This document shows positions 1 to 11,917 of a stretch of 64,000 nt of DNA, piece after piece. The translations under genes and the position numbers were made by a program. This DNA is from Abelmoschus esculentus (taxonomy: Eukaryota; Streptophyta; Magnoliopsida; Malvales; Malvaceae): positions 9,174,001-9,238,000 of the forward strand of contig JAUCBN010000024.1 of the NCBI GenBank assembly GCA_035048815.1, in the 5' to 3' direction. Positions within the stretch are counted from its first letter, which is position 1. Every line of letters begins with the position of its first letter. Under the pieces are notes generated by a model. That model saw only the letters and a list, made by a program, of their open reading frames with translations, was not told where the DNA came from and searched no databases.

Positions 1-1348
1 GAGGTTTCTCACACCTTACCTACACTCCCAAAACTTTGAAAACAAATTTAAAACACTGCCGAAGTAGCCCACTCTCAAATCCACTCACCGATTTACCAAA
101 ACTTGCTCGACAAGTCACTGAAAATGCGATTCAGCTTTCTAAACTCCTTCAAACTTGTTCCTCTACCTCTTGACCTAATTCAAGCATCAAAACCAAAGGT
201 TTTAGTGCATTAAACCATACCCAAACATCTCAAAAGTCGGACCAATACATGACATCCCCTAAAAACACCATAAAACATAACTGAAACTCACCGAAAAACT
301 CTCCAAACACCACCTAAACCTTAGGTCCGGGATTAGATACTTAAAAGGAATATTAATTACATCTAAAAACTTCAAGATCAATGTATTTAGGCATCTAAAA
401 CAGTCATGTAAAACCCTTAAACGAAAATCAAGAAAACTGATTTTTTTGATTCAAGACTTTAAAGATTATTTCAATAACCCAAGAACTTAGAAATTTAATT
501 AAAGAAATTTAGGTTTCATAGGTTTTAATTATTCTCACATCCAAAATTGATCCCACCCCTTCAAAGATTTAAAAACTAGAAAACCCGTAGAAAAATGATG
601 AGATTTTGGTGAAGAAAAATATAAAGAATTCATCGAACGAATTTTTATTAAAAAATTAGTGTTTATCCTTGAAAAAATGATGGAGAATATGTATTGGGAA
701 GGGAGAAAACAAAATCTTGAAGAAGGGTTTAAAGCTTAATACAAAAATAGAGTTTTTCAAGTAAAACCGAAAAAAAACGAAGATAATTTGAAAAAGAAAA
801 ATATAGGAAAATAAACCAAAGAAATTTTATTAAAAATAATGAATATTTACCTTGAAAAGATGATTAAGATGCTGCCTTGGAGAAGAAGAAACCGAAATAT
901 AAAGAAGAGATATTTTTTAAAAGTGAATTTTTGGTTTTAGTTTAAAATTAGAGAATTTTGATTACTTAGGTTAAAACAAGAGATTAAATTTTAAAACATA
1001 GATCAACTAGGATTAGGATTATATAAAATTACCTTAAAGATCCAAAGTTTTGGCTTTGTTTATAAAATTATCCTCAAATTTTCTATTTTTACAAAATAGT
1101 TACTAATTTCAAAATCTTGGGATTCAAGGGTAAATTTTCAAAATTGATTTGAAATAAATCAATTAAGAATTTTAGAATATTTTTTCATATTTTATTTTCA
1201 TTAAAAACCAATTTTTAAGAATTTAATCTCGAACTAGGTTAAATCGACAAAATCGTTTCACTAGGCCTCTAAACCGGTCACAAAACTTCTAGGACCAAAT
1301 TTGGGTTGTTAAAGGATCATTAAGTTAACTCTAATTGTTCAACATAAC
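1..1348. other. AT-rich noncoding DNA
   Basis: No reading frame, RNA gene or clear transposon end is visible. The stretch is AT-rich and runs up to a decayed receptor-kinase fragment. It may be old transposon sequence that I cannot assign. Confidence 0.5.
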
Positions 1349-1905
1349 AAGCCGCAACCTTACCGGCGAGCTTCCTACAAGTTTAAGCAATTTGAACTAG
1401 TTGTAGTCATTGTTCCTTCTGCAAAACAATCTTATCTGGCCATATTTCTCTTCAATTTTCTAGTTTAATCAGTTTGAAAATGTTTTTCCTTTCCATTAAC
1501 AAGTTAACAGGGAGATACTCGAGAGTTTTTATGCCTTGCTGAACATTACACTTATCAACTTGTTTAGAAACAATCTCAACGGTCCAATCTCGTAAATTGT
1601 TGGTGATTTCTCCCACCTTGAAGTGCTTCAACTCCTGGGAAACAACTTCACTCGTAAATTATCGAAGAATCTTGGTCGTAGCAGTAAGCTTTTAGAGTTG
1701 GATGTTGCTTCAAATTACTTCACTGGACTGATTTCACGAGATTTATAGAAGTGAGGGAGATTGGAGTTGTTAGTTTTGATGCTAAATTTCTTCCATGCTC
1801 CACTCTCTGAAGAACTTGGTAATTGTAAGTCTATTACCTTAATTTATATCATGACCAATGAACTCTGGAACAATTTTATCTGGAATTTTCAGCTTACCTT
1901 TTTTT
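1349..1905 (+). pseudogene. Decayed CLAVATA1-like leucine-rich-repeat receptor kinase fragment
   Basis: Conceptual translation gives consecutive plant LRRs with several in-frame stops and frame changes. Near 1,350 it reads NLTGELPTSLSNLN, followed closely by two stops. Near 1,535 it reads NITLINLFRNNLNGPI, and near 1,640 LELDVASNYFTGLI lies one frame run further on. The order and wording match the middle of the extracellular LRR domain of CLAVATA1-class receptor kinases (the island ITLINLFRNNL is characteristic). No signal peptide, membrane segment or kinase domain is present, so this is a fragment of about 180 codons. It carries no intron signal and no nearby intact copy. It could instead derive from a BAM-type receptor, but CLV1 fits better. 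Confidence 0.7.
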
Positions 1906-2845
1906 CTCCCATCAATAAGAATCAAAATTCTAAATAAATAGACATGTCTCAAGAGAATTTGCAGAACGACTCTCCCCTTCTACAGTAGTCCCTTTAGCGT
2001 TAATTTATTGAATGAAGCGATTGAGCAAAACTTCATTCTTTAACTCAAGTTCCTCTCATTTGCATCTTCTATTAATTTTTTCTCTTCTTTTAGTCTCCAA
2101 CAAACTTTTCTAGGATTAGAGCAAAAGGAATTTAAAGAATGGCGACGGGTTTTTATTTATTTTATAGGGTTGACAACCCACGTGGAAAAATATGGTTAAA
2201 TATTATTTTTTTAATCAGCCAGATCATCTTTCCGTTAAACCTTGACGGTATTTAACGTTGTAGTGACCATAAGTTTATAGTTCGAAAACATAAATAACTT
2301 TACTGATTGATTTTCAAAACCGGTGACTAAATTTATTCTTGGGCCAAACAAAGGTGACATCTACAACAATTAACCCAAATAAATAATATGTAAAGTAAGT
2401 TAATATAAATAAATAATAAAAAAATAAATTAGCATAAAAAATAAATAAAAGATCAATTATTTCTTTTAGAAGTTATAAAGGAAATAAAATAAATGGCGAA
2501 TTATTCTCTTCAAGGGTTATGAGAAAATTAGCAATATTCAATTGAGTTGGATCAACAACGTCTTAAATATTTTTGTCACAAAGAAAATCTTTTATATTTT
2601 ATTTAATTTATCATCCATGATTATGGATAAATTCCATAATACTTTGGCATTTGATAAGTACAAAATCTATTGTTTGTACCATCGCATTGATAACATAAAG
2701 ATTTTGATATGATCTCTATCATTCTTGTCATCTTTATAATTCTACTTCCGGTGGATATAAGAATTCTTAAAAGAATCATCTTATTCATGTCTATTTTATG
2801 ACCTCAATCACGACCATAATTACTAATGTAGTATTTATTCTTTCC
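1906..2845. other. AT-rich noncoding DNA
   Basis: No gene is supported. The segment holds short AT-rich runs and a T-rich stretch. Confidence 0.4.
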
Positions 2846-2859
2846 GCTATAAAATATTA

Positions 2860-3250
2860 CATTCACTTCAGGGAATGAAGCGGAGACTAATAGGTATTTA
2901 AAATCTTTTCACGATATTATATCTATAAAACAACATTAATGTGTGAAAATAAAGTATGTTTTTCTAACATATCCTGATTAGTGATACTCTGTCACGTAAC
3001 AAGGTTTTATTCACTAATCATATAGTGAATTATCATGTTTTCATTCACTTCAAATAATGAAACAAATTCAATAATCGTATGAAATAAATATCATGCTTGC
3101 ATAATCGCTTAGAATAAACATCATGCTTGCATAATCGCATGGAATAAACATCATACTTGCATTCATTTCAAGGAATGCCATAAATCCAATAATTGTATGG
3201 AATAAGTATCATGCATGCATTCACTTCAGGGAAATGCCTCTCATAAAAAT
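2860..3250. repeat. Imperfect short repeats with CATTCACTTCAGGGAATG-like core
   Basis: A core resembling CATTCACTTCAGGGAATG recurs at about 2,867, 3,044, 3,161 and 3,218. Between copies a second module, ATCGCATGGAATAAACATCATGCTTGC-like, recurs at least three times between 3,070 and 3,210. The copies differ by substitutions and small indels, so the array is old. It may lie inside a decayed minus-strand LTR retroelement whose LTR-like part is at about 3,950-4,260. Confidence 0.5.
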
Positions 3251-3949
3251 TATTGGAATAAGACGATTTTTGTAACTTGAACTTGTGAGAAGTTTATAGT
3301 CGAGTTTTTCGACAAAAGAAATATTGTTTTCAAGCAAATATAGACTTTATAGCATTCATACTATTAAATAGTAATTGATCAATCAATATATATACAATAT
3401 ATACAAAAAACAAAAATTTAATCATCATACGCGGCATTATTAAACCAATTCACATGATCCCTTAAAAAGAATCTCCTTTGAGACCAGTAGCCTCACAGAA
3501 AAGGATGTCCAACCAATATACTCGGATTAAACCAACATAAAAGAAAACATATTAATTAATTAAAGGCTAAATATTTTTTTCAATATCATGTAGTACTTAA
3601 AAATATAATAAAAAACAAAAAAAATTCATCATCAAAATAAAAAATATTGGTCAAAACTAAAGAAAAAAAATCTCAAATTAAATAAGTAAAATATACCGAA
3701 CTTTCTACTAATTTGAATATATGGTAAATTTAGTTACCAATATCTTGTTTAAATCTTTTTCGAAAATTATTGACAAGAACCACGGTAATTGAGCCACTTT
3801 ATCGCTACACAAACACTAAACAACCAAAGATTTTTTAAAAATTAAAAATCAATTCAAAAATCAAGAAAAGAAAGATAAATCGATAATTATAATATAATTA
3901 AGGGGAAGAACTTATCTTTGGTTCATGCTAGAAACAAGTTCTTTTCAAT

Positions 3950-4260
3950 AACTCTTTTAAGATTCAAACGATAAATACCTTCATTGGTTAGAGTCTTGTG
4001 CTGATAACATGTTATTAATAAAGTAAAAAACAAGAACAAAATAGATGAACAAAAATGAGAGACAAAAGAGAAACTTGTATTATATTCTCAAAGTAGGGTA
4101 TAAAATGTTTTCTCCAAAAGTTTATATTTATAGGCATAAGAAGAAAATCCTCATTCCAATGAGAATTAAACTCTAATAATAAAGTAGATGAAAGTCCTAA
4201 TTCTAATAAGAATTAAACTCTAATAAAAAAATATATTAAAATATTATTTAATATATAAAT
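3950..4260 (-). mobile_element. Possible LTR promoter and primer-site region of a decayed Copia element
   Basis: Read on the minus strand, the segment has a TATA-like box (CCTATAAATATAAAC, about 4,120-4,134). This is followed by a T/C-rich leader and then a motif ATGTTATCAGCACAAGACTC at about 3,990-4,010. TTATCAGCAC next to an LTR end is a form commonly seen at the start of the internal region of plant Copia elements. I see no partner LTR and no coding domain, so the assignment is tentative. Confidence 0.35.
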
Positions 4261-7200
4261 ATCCACGTGTAAAGATATTCTTAATATATTTTATATTATT
4301 AAAAATGGGATTGAAATTACAGTTTAATGTCGAAAATAAATTACACAATCTCTAATTGATTATCATACTCATTTTAAGGAAATACCAACAAAAGAACTTT
4401 CAACCCATTTTCATGAATATTTATTTAAGTTTATTCCTTTTTCAGATTCTTTTAAAGGAAATATGCTTGTTGCAATGGTGACAAAATAGGATGATTTATT
4501 TATGTTATTAGAGTCATTGAGCTTTAATTCTGATTGGCGAATAAAAATATTTTATCTATTTTATCATTTTTTATTTATATTTTTATATTAAAAATTAGAT
4601 TTAGGATTTGTTTAAAATGAAAGTTTAAGATTTAAAGTAAGGAATTAAGTATACGATATAATTTTAGGGTATAATTTTTAGTTTTTAATGTTTAAAATTT
4701 AAGATTGATTTAAAATTTAAGGTTTAATATTTAAAAATTAAAAATTTTATGCCAACATTACCATTACATTTTTAATAATTAAATAATTGAAATAGAACCA
4801 TGAAAATATATAAGATATAAAAAACATTCAAATGGCATCAAAATTTTGTTTCAACACGATTGACTCATTAATAAAGGTGATGATAGCTTTCAAACTTGTT
4901 AATCTCTTTTCTTGGATCAAACCTATTAAAATAATCTATTAATCTCTTTCAAGATAGATTAAAAAAATGTAGAGAAAGAAAGGAGCGATTAAGAAATCTT
5001 GGAACTACTTGCTTTTCATGCTCCAGTCAGTTTGGAAATAAGCGGCTGAAAAGGATCTGAATTTGGACTTAAAACCTATTCAAGTAGTAGTAGTAGTATA
5101 ATAACTTTTAAAGATTATAAATTGGAGTAGACTTGTAATATACGTATATAATTATATGATTTTTATATATTTTTATTCATCGAATGATTGTAAGTAAATA
5201 TTGATGGTCGAATATTTTGGTTATATTTTAATTTATTTTATTGAATTATAATATATTTTAGATGTTTTATAATTATGATTTAGAAAGTAGTTATGTGAGG
5301 ATACTTTATTTATTTTTGAGTTTTTTAGTTGAAGTTTGAGTTATTAATTTAATTTATTTTATATTTCATTATCGTATTTATTGAGATTTGTTTGTGCTAT
5401 TAGTTTAAATATATTTGTTTAATGAAAATTATTTTTTTATTTAAATATATTTTTTGAATTATTACTTTAAAAGAAAAATAAAATTTAATTAGATTTAAAT
5501 TATTGAATTTAAACTTAGATTTAGATTTTAGATACTTTATTAGATTGAATTTTAATTTATGTAATAGAACTTAAATTTAAACTTTATTTTTTAAAAAGTA
5601 CGATTATTAATTAAATTATACTTAAACTTTATAATTTTCTTTTATAGATTCCATAGAATGGCTCCAAACAACAAATGGTATAAACGATTCGATGCACATC
5701 CAATTCCATTCTCTATTTGAGTGAACATATCGAATGCAAATCATCTACTTTTTTCATGTCTTCATTTGTATTTCTACTTTAAATTAGAGGGTTTAGGTCT
5801 AGGGTTTAAAGTTAGAGATTGTAGTTAAGGTCTAGAGAATTAGGGGTAGAGTATATTTTATAGTCTATATGGTTTAGAACATAAAAAACAAGAGTTAAAA
5901 TTTAAAATTTAATTTTTTAAAAAATTTTAATTGAAAACATGAATAAAAACATGATAAATAAATAAAAGATTTTTATCCAAACATATCTGCTATAGAAGCA
6001 TTGCAAATCTGGCCAACCAGATTCGTAGAGACATAAGTTACAAGCGGTCCTAACTCACCCACCTACGAATCATGTCAGAAATCAATGTCACGGCCATGCC
6101 CCACAGTCTGTTGATAATCCTCCGCGCATGCCTCGTCGGGTTGAGTATTCAATTGAGTCGAGTCGAATCGAATCAAAAAATTTTAAGTTATTTGAGTTTA
6201 TGAGTTATATTTTATAACTCAAACTTTATCTAAAATTTTTCGGTTCGAGTTGAGTTTAAGAAATTTGAACCGAATCCAATTTTCTGGTTCCTATAAATAT
6301 TTATTTTTAATTATTTATCATGTTATAATATGATTTGATTTCAATTTAAACGACTTTCTCTAATCATATAAGATATGTATATATATATATTTTTCATATA
6401 TAGAAATATTTCTTTATATTTTTATATATAAATGTATATATCATAAAAAATTAATAGACTCGTCTTAAACTTAAAAATTAATCATTTAATTATTAAAAAT
6501 TTTGAGTTATTCGAATTTTCATTTTACAATTCAAACTTTATTTAAAATTTTTTCGGGTTGAGTCTATAAAATTTCGAATCGAATTAAAAAGAGTTGAATA
6601 TTTTCACCTTAAATCGAATCGAATTATTTGGGTTTTTCGAATAGAGTTATGTTCACTCTGAATGAACTTGATGGGGAAAAATACATCACTGGCCTAATGA
6701 ACTTGATGGAACTGTGAATTGTTGAAGCCACGTGAATGTAAATGATATTCAATAACATTTTTTGAAATATAATATTAAACTTATACGTATGTATAATTAC
6801 ACTGGTTCTGACTATGTTCATAAAATTAAAGAGTATAGTATTTTAGTTTATTTTCAAATTTAATTAAATTTATATATTCGTAGATTATGATATTTAAATT
6901 CGAGTTATTTACCTGCTTTCTAAATTTTTAATATATTGTATCATTTTATTTTTATACATGATTCCATTTATATAACACAATATTATAATATAAAACATTA
7001 AAAAAATATCCATATATAAAAGAATAAAAAAGAAATTTAATAAAATGAAAATTATATTAAAAAATAAAATAATTATTTTTGAAAAATATAAGCAAACAAA
7101 AAACTTTAATCTCATATTTTATTGTGTTGTGTTGTGTTGTGTTCTGCTGGGCTTTGTCCCTACGTTACGAAAGATTATTAGGCGAATCTTATTCACCATG

Positions 7201-7330
7201 TCATTTGTGATTCCAATTAATCAGGATTGTTCATCTAAATTTTTCTAGGGTGAATCATCACCTCTTTCCTACATGTAAATGGTGAGTGAGCAATTATTAG
7301 GTAGTTATTTAAAGATAAACGATTTTATTG
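4261..7330. other. AT-rich intergenic DNA with dispersed repeat pieces
   Basis: No gene is supported; the short reading frames near 6.6-7.2 kb are AT-rich noise. At 5,690-5,960 lies a block rich in GGGTTTAGG-like words whose inverted relative is at about 10,640-10,860. At 6,130-6,640 lies GAGTCGAGTCGAATCGAATC-type sequence typical of dispersed plant repeats. At 7,119-7,143 there is a short TTGTG microsatellite. Confidence 0.5.
5690..5960 (+). repeat. Dispersed repeat, copy 1 of an inverted pair
   Basis: The core at 5,780-5,860 (TTAGAGGGTTTAGG, then AGAGAATTAGGGGTAGAG) matches the reverse complement of 10,670-10,775 in the same order, including the flanking TCATGTCT word. The pair is diverged but collinear over about 150-250 bp. 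It brackets the lectin receptor kinase gene. Confidence 0.55.
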
Positions 7331-7691
7331 CTTGGACGACGTGGTGAACAAGATTCTCTTACGTTACCTAGTAAAAAAACTTGAATAAACGTAAGATATA
7401 TCAATCCGTACACGTAGAAGTTTCTCTGACTGAAGCACGTTCATTGCTAAGTTATTGCATTTTTATTAGAAAATTGTCGGAACATTCCAACCCTTTTCCA
7501 CGTGATAATAAGCTTTATTCTCAACCCTACATATTATTCATCATGATATCAAAATCAACGAGACAATACTTCTAGGTAGTCAAAAATTTCATACTCCACC
7601 TCCAAGGCAACTTCCATATCTCACCCACCACCATTGTTCATCTCATTTAACTTTGAGCCAATCAAACTTACCCTAACATTTCCATTAGACC

Positions 7692-7773
7692 TTGACTTTG
7701 AAATCTTCAAGTCTTCCCATTTAGGACCTGCTCTATATTAACTTGTTAATACTCGGCAGCTCTCAAACATAAC
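7692..7773 (+). promoter_or_regulatory. Core promoter and short leader of the lectin receptor kinase
   Basis: A TATA-like element (CTATATTA, about 7,733-7,740) lies about 35 bp before the start codon, implying a very short leader. A TTGACTTTG word at about 7,692 contains the W-box core TTGAC, the known WRKY binding site. WRKY control would fit a defence-type receptor, but that is inference from one short motif. Confidence 0.4.
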
Positions 7774-9789
7774 ATGGCTTTTCTTCTATTCTGCTGGTTC
7801 ATCTTCTTCCTCCCAGTTTTTGCTCAAACTCAGCCCACAAGTTTCATCTTCAATGGTTTTAATGGAAGTGAATCGAATTTTACCCTTGATCATGGAGCTT
7901 CTATTAGTAGCCCTAGTGGTGCCCTACAGCTCACAGACGAATCACGTTACACAATTGGCCATGCATTCTATTCCGAACCAATACAAATATTGCAGGGCAA
8001 TCGGTCTTCATCTTCTTCGTCTTTCAGATTCAGCACAACTTTCGTGTTAGCTATCGTTCCTTCGAGACCTGGTCGAGGAGGTCATGGCCTTGCTTTCACG
8101 TTATCCCCTTCCAAGCAGTTCCCCGGAGCCCAGGCGGGGCATTACATGGGAATATTCAACCCGGAGAACGATGGATCATCTTCCAACCATATATTTGCTG
8201 TGGAATTCGATACCGTCAATGGACACAACGACGTAGCAGACCGTGATGGAAACCACGTCGGGATTAACGAAAATAGCATGAATTCGACCATGTCGAGATC
8301 GGCCTATTATTTCATCAATAACACAGAAGGAACGGAGGATGTGGTGCTGGAGAGCGGCGATCGGATCCAGGCCTGGATTGAATATGATGGGAACTCTGTG
8401 AATGTTACAATCTGTCCCTTGAACCTAAGCAAACCCTCTAAGCCTCTCATTTCCTATCCCATTAACTTGACACGTTTTGTTCAAAACACCATGTACGTTG
8501 GCTTTTCTGCATCCACGGGAGAAAAGTCAAGCTCCCATTTCATATTAGGGTGGAGCTTCTCGACGAACGGAACAGCGCCGGAGCTTGATATTTCCAAGCT
8601 TCCGATGCCAACGTCGAGAGAAAAAGACCAATCTTCTTACGATCCAGTCATCGGTCTTATTGCCGCTTTATCGGCCGTGACTATCTTATTGTTGGGAATA
8701 TTGATCTATTTCACGTTGTACAAAAGGATGGTCAGGTCGGAGAACCTTGAAGACTGGGAATTAGATTGTCCTCACCGGTTCCGATACAAAGATCTTCATG
8801 CAGCAACTAAGGGTTTCAACCAGAGTGAGATTATCGGAGTTGGAGGATTTGCTGCGGTATACAAAGGTGTTTTGCCGACGACCGGAGCTGAAGTTGCTGT
8901 TAAAAAGTTAACCCAAACCCAAAGTACAAGCCACGGTCTGAGAGAATTCGTAGCCGAGATCGAAAGCTTAGGAAGATTAAGGCACAAGAACTTGGTTTAT
9001 CTTCAAGGATGGTGTAAGAAAAAGAATGATCTTCTTCTCATCTATGATTACATTCCCAACGGAAGCCTTCATTCCCTCCTCTACCAGACACAAGGCTTTG
9101 TGTTAACCTGGGGACAAAGATTCAATATCGTTAAAGGCATTGCCGCCGGACTATTATATCTGCACGAAGAATGGGAGTTGGTCGTGGTTCATAGAGACGT
9201 GAAATCAAGCAATGTTCTAATAGACTCCGACATGAATGCACGACTAGGAGACTTCGGTCTCGCAAGGTTGTACGATCACGGCACGGATTCGCACACCACA
9301 AACGTCGTCGGAACTATAGGATACATCGCACCGGAATTGGCTCGCAATGGCAAGGCTTCTACTAGCTCAGACGTTTTCGCATACGGTGTTTTGCTCCTCG
9401 AAATCGTTTCGGGACGAAAGCCTGTTGATTCTAGGAACTTCTTCTTAGTGGATTGGGTGATCGAGTGCCATCAAATGGGTCATATTCATGATGCAGTGGA
9501 CACCGAGTTGAATTCTAGTTATGTTATGGAAGAGGTGAAGCTGGTGTTGCTGTTGGGTCTTCTTTGTTGTCGTTCGAAGCCTGAGATGAGGCCTAGCATG
9601 AGGGAAATTGTGCGTTACCTCAACGGGGATGAACATCTTCCTTGTCTTGATACCTGGGACTCGTTTGATTCTCGAGATGGAATGTACTCCATGTTTTTGG
9701 AAACAATTTCTTCCCGCAGCATCACTAAATCTTATCGGTCATCTTCCACCGGTGTCACCTCTTCCAGTTCCATGAAAGTAGGCAGATAG
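7774..9789 (+). CDS. L-type lectin-domain receptor-like kinase (LecRK, clade VI-like)
   Basis: This intact single-exon gene of 671 residues encodes a plasma-membrane receptor kinase. It has a hydrophobic signal peptide (about 1-17), a legume-lectin extracellular domain (about 21-265) with many N-glycosylation sites, one membrane segment (about 292-315) and a Ser/Thr kinase domain from about residue 335. Visible kinase motifs are the Gly loop GVGGFAAVYKG at 355, VAVK with Lys377, HRDVKSSN with Asp475 (an RD kinase), DFG at 493 and GYIAPELA. The juxtamembrane sequence WELDCPHRFRYKDLHAATKGF and the run REFVAEIESLGRLRHKNLV resemble Arabidopsis LecRK-VI members, which act in stress and defence signalling. 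The third glycine of the Gly loop is Ala360. The start was chosen because it gives a proper signal peptide. No introns are usual for this family. The ligand is unknown. Confidence 0.93.
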   Translation: MAFLLFCWFIFFLPVFAQTQPTSFIFNGFNGSESNFTLDHGASISSPSGALQLTDESRYTIGHAFYSEPIQILQGNRSSSSSSFRFSTTFVLAIVPSRPGRGGHGLAFTLSPSKQFPGAQAGHYMGIFNPENDGSSSNHIFAVEFDTVNGHNDVADRDGNHVGINENSMNSTMSRSAYYFINNTEGTEDVVLESGDRIQAWIEYDGNSVNVTICPLNLSKPSKPLISYPINLTRFVQNTMYVGFSASTGEKSSSHFILGWSFSTNGTAPELDISKLPMPTSREKDQSSYDPVIGLIAALSAVTILLLGILIYFTLYKRMVRSENLEDWELDCPHRFRYKDLHAATKGFNQSEIIGVGGFAAVYKGVLPTTGAEVAVKKLTQTQSTSHGLREFVAEIESLGRLRHKNLVYLQGWCKKKNDLLLIYDYIPNGSLHSLLYQTQGFVLTWGQRFNIVKGIAAGLLYLHEEWELVVVHRDVKSSNVLIDSDMNARLGDFGLARLYDHGTDSHTTNVVGTIGYIAPELARNGKASTSSDVFAYGVLLLEIVSGRKPVDSRNFFLVDWVIECHQMGHIHDAVDTELNSSYVMEEVKLVLLLGLLCCRSKPEMRPSMREIVRYLNGDEHLPCLDTWDSFDSRDGMYSMFLETISSRSITKSYRSSSTGVTSSSSMKVGR

Positions 9790-11917
9790 ATACACGATTC
9801 AGAACCATTTTTCTTCATTTGTAATTGTTGACTTGTAAAGGGTAGAGACTATATTTTTATCATGTGGTAAAATTGCTAAACCCTAATCACAATCTCTAAT
9901 CCTACACCTTAAACCCTTGTATCTTAAACTCTTTAATTTAAAGTGAATATAAGAATAATAACATCAGAAAGAGGTAAACGATTTGTACCCGTTTCTTTAG
10001 ATCAAGAAACAAGGCTAAATACATCACTTTTATAGAAAAAAATTGAAAAAAAATCATTTTTAATTTAAATATAAAATTTGAGATTTTTATATTAAAAAAG
10101 TGAGCCAAATTTAAATTTTAACCTTTATTTGATATTTTATGTTGCGCTAATTTTATAATTTATGAAGTAACTAATTTGTTTACCAAGATAGAATCATAAT
10201 AAATTATTTATTAGTTTAACAAATATATATCTTTTCATGTCAAAATTTTAGATAAAAAAATATTTTTAGATTTTATATATTTTCATACAACACGTACAAT
10301 TGTAAAAATATTTATTTTACTTTTATCATAATTTAAGTTTCTTTTTATGTATTATAACATTAAAAACAATTATTATATATATTTAAGTTATTATACCATG
10401 CCAAAAATATCATAATCTATATATATATATTTTTTTTATAAAAAAGAGCGTATCTTTTTAAAAAATTAAAATTATTGTAAAACATTACAATTATCATGTA
10501 GTAACGATAAGATCTCATTTGAGAGACATAAAAATATTTGATACTCAATCGTTTCAATCTTTACAAATTTAACATAGTTTATCCGTAAGAATTAAAATTA
10601 TTTATCTCTTCATTATATATATTTTTTAAGTTTTAAAAAATTAAATTTTAAAAAAAACTTAACCCTTTTTTCTATATCCTAAATCCTAAACCCTACCCTA
10701 AAAAATTATCCTACCTCTAATTCTCTAAACCCTAACTATAACCCCTAACCTTGAGCCCTAAACCTCTAATTTAAAACGAAGACATAAAATGAGACATGAA
10801 AAAAAAACAAATGATTTTACTCTATCAATTTACAAAATACATACCCAAAAAAACTATTTTATAACTAAAACATATTTTATAACAATATTAAATACTTAAA
10901 TATTTAAAAAATCAAAAATATTTTTTGACCGTACTCGTTTAACTAAAATCTTAGTTTTATCTTCTTTGTAATAAAGATTGTTTGAGTAGGATCTTACAAC
11001 CAAATGAAAGAGTGTATAATTAAGAGATTAACTTCGTTTTCTTCTTAATTACACAGAAAAAAAAAAAAAAAAACATCCTATGACTTTGGTGTTTTGTGTT
11101 CAATGTACGCAGAGCCACCGGCAAGTCCTTTTAGAACGAGAAACCCCAGGTTGAAGGTGAAGTCGGGGGACGTAGCTATGTTGAACTTACGAGGGTTTTT
11201 TATTTTCTTAAATTTTTTATATAATCGTATTTAAATTTTTTAATTTAAATAATAATAAAATAAAATTTTATTTATTTTAAATTTTAAATTTAAATATTTA
11301 ATAATAATTATTTCTCCCTATATTTGATCTTAATTTGTGCCGGTGATGTCTTTTTGTCTTCGAAGAGTGGGTGGCTAGAAGTTGATATCAGACACAAATT
11401 GCCTAATGAAACAGTCAAATCGAAACAGCCGAGAATAGAAGATATGGAAAAAGCATGTCCCGGATACCACACGACCACGGAAATTATCAACGTCACTGTC
11501 TTTCCAATTTTCATGGACCGACTCAAATATCATTCTAGAAGACACGAGGTACTTTAAAATTATTCAATTTTATCGAATATTAAAATTTTAATTGTTTTCC
11601 CCTTTTCCATGATGTTTTCCAATGACTTTTTTTATCATATAAACTTCAACTAAAATATTGTTGACATTATTTTTTATATTAATTAGACGTTCTATTGGTC
11701 TTTTTGTCGCCTGTTGTCCTTGTTTTGGTTAAAAAATAATTTTTTAAAAAATAAAAGGATTAGAATTATTTTTTGAAAATGTAATGACTAAAATAAAAGT
11801 AATAAAAACTGAACCGATCCCTTTGTATTTATCAAATCAACCGTCATAGCAATACGTCATACATTCTATTGTGAGCCAATGCCAAAGCTCAATATAAATC
11901 CTTTTTCCTATTCACAG
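9790..11917. other. Intergenic AT-rich DNA
   Basis: The segment begins with the 3' flank of the kinase gene and then holds AT-rich repeats, a poly-A run at about 11,056-11,073 and CCCTAAACC-type words. A less AT-rich island at 11,324-11,557 has a 77-codon open frame on the plus strand and one on the opposite strand. Neither resembles a family I know, so I do not call a gene there. Confidence 0.5.
10640..10860 (-). repeat. Dispersed repeat, copy 2 of an inverted pair
   Basis: The reverse complement of this block (AACCCTAACTATAACCCC and CTAATTCTCTAAACCC words) matches 5,760-5,880 in the same order. It is diverged from the first copy and lies about 0.9 kb downstream of the kinase gene. Confidence 0.55.

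Noticed and set aside
11324..11557. 77-codon open frame in a less AT-rich island
   Set aside because: It has no recognisable domain, start context or splice signal, and an equally long frame lies on the other strand.
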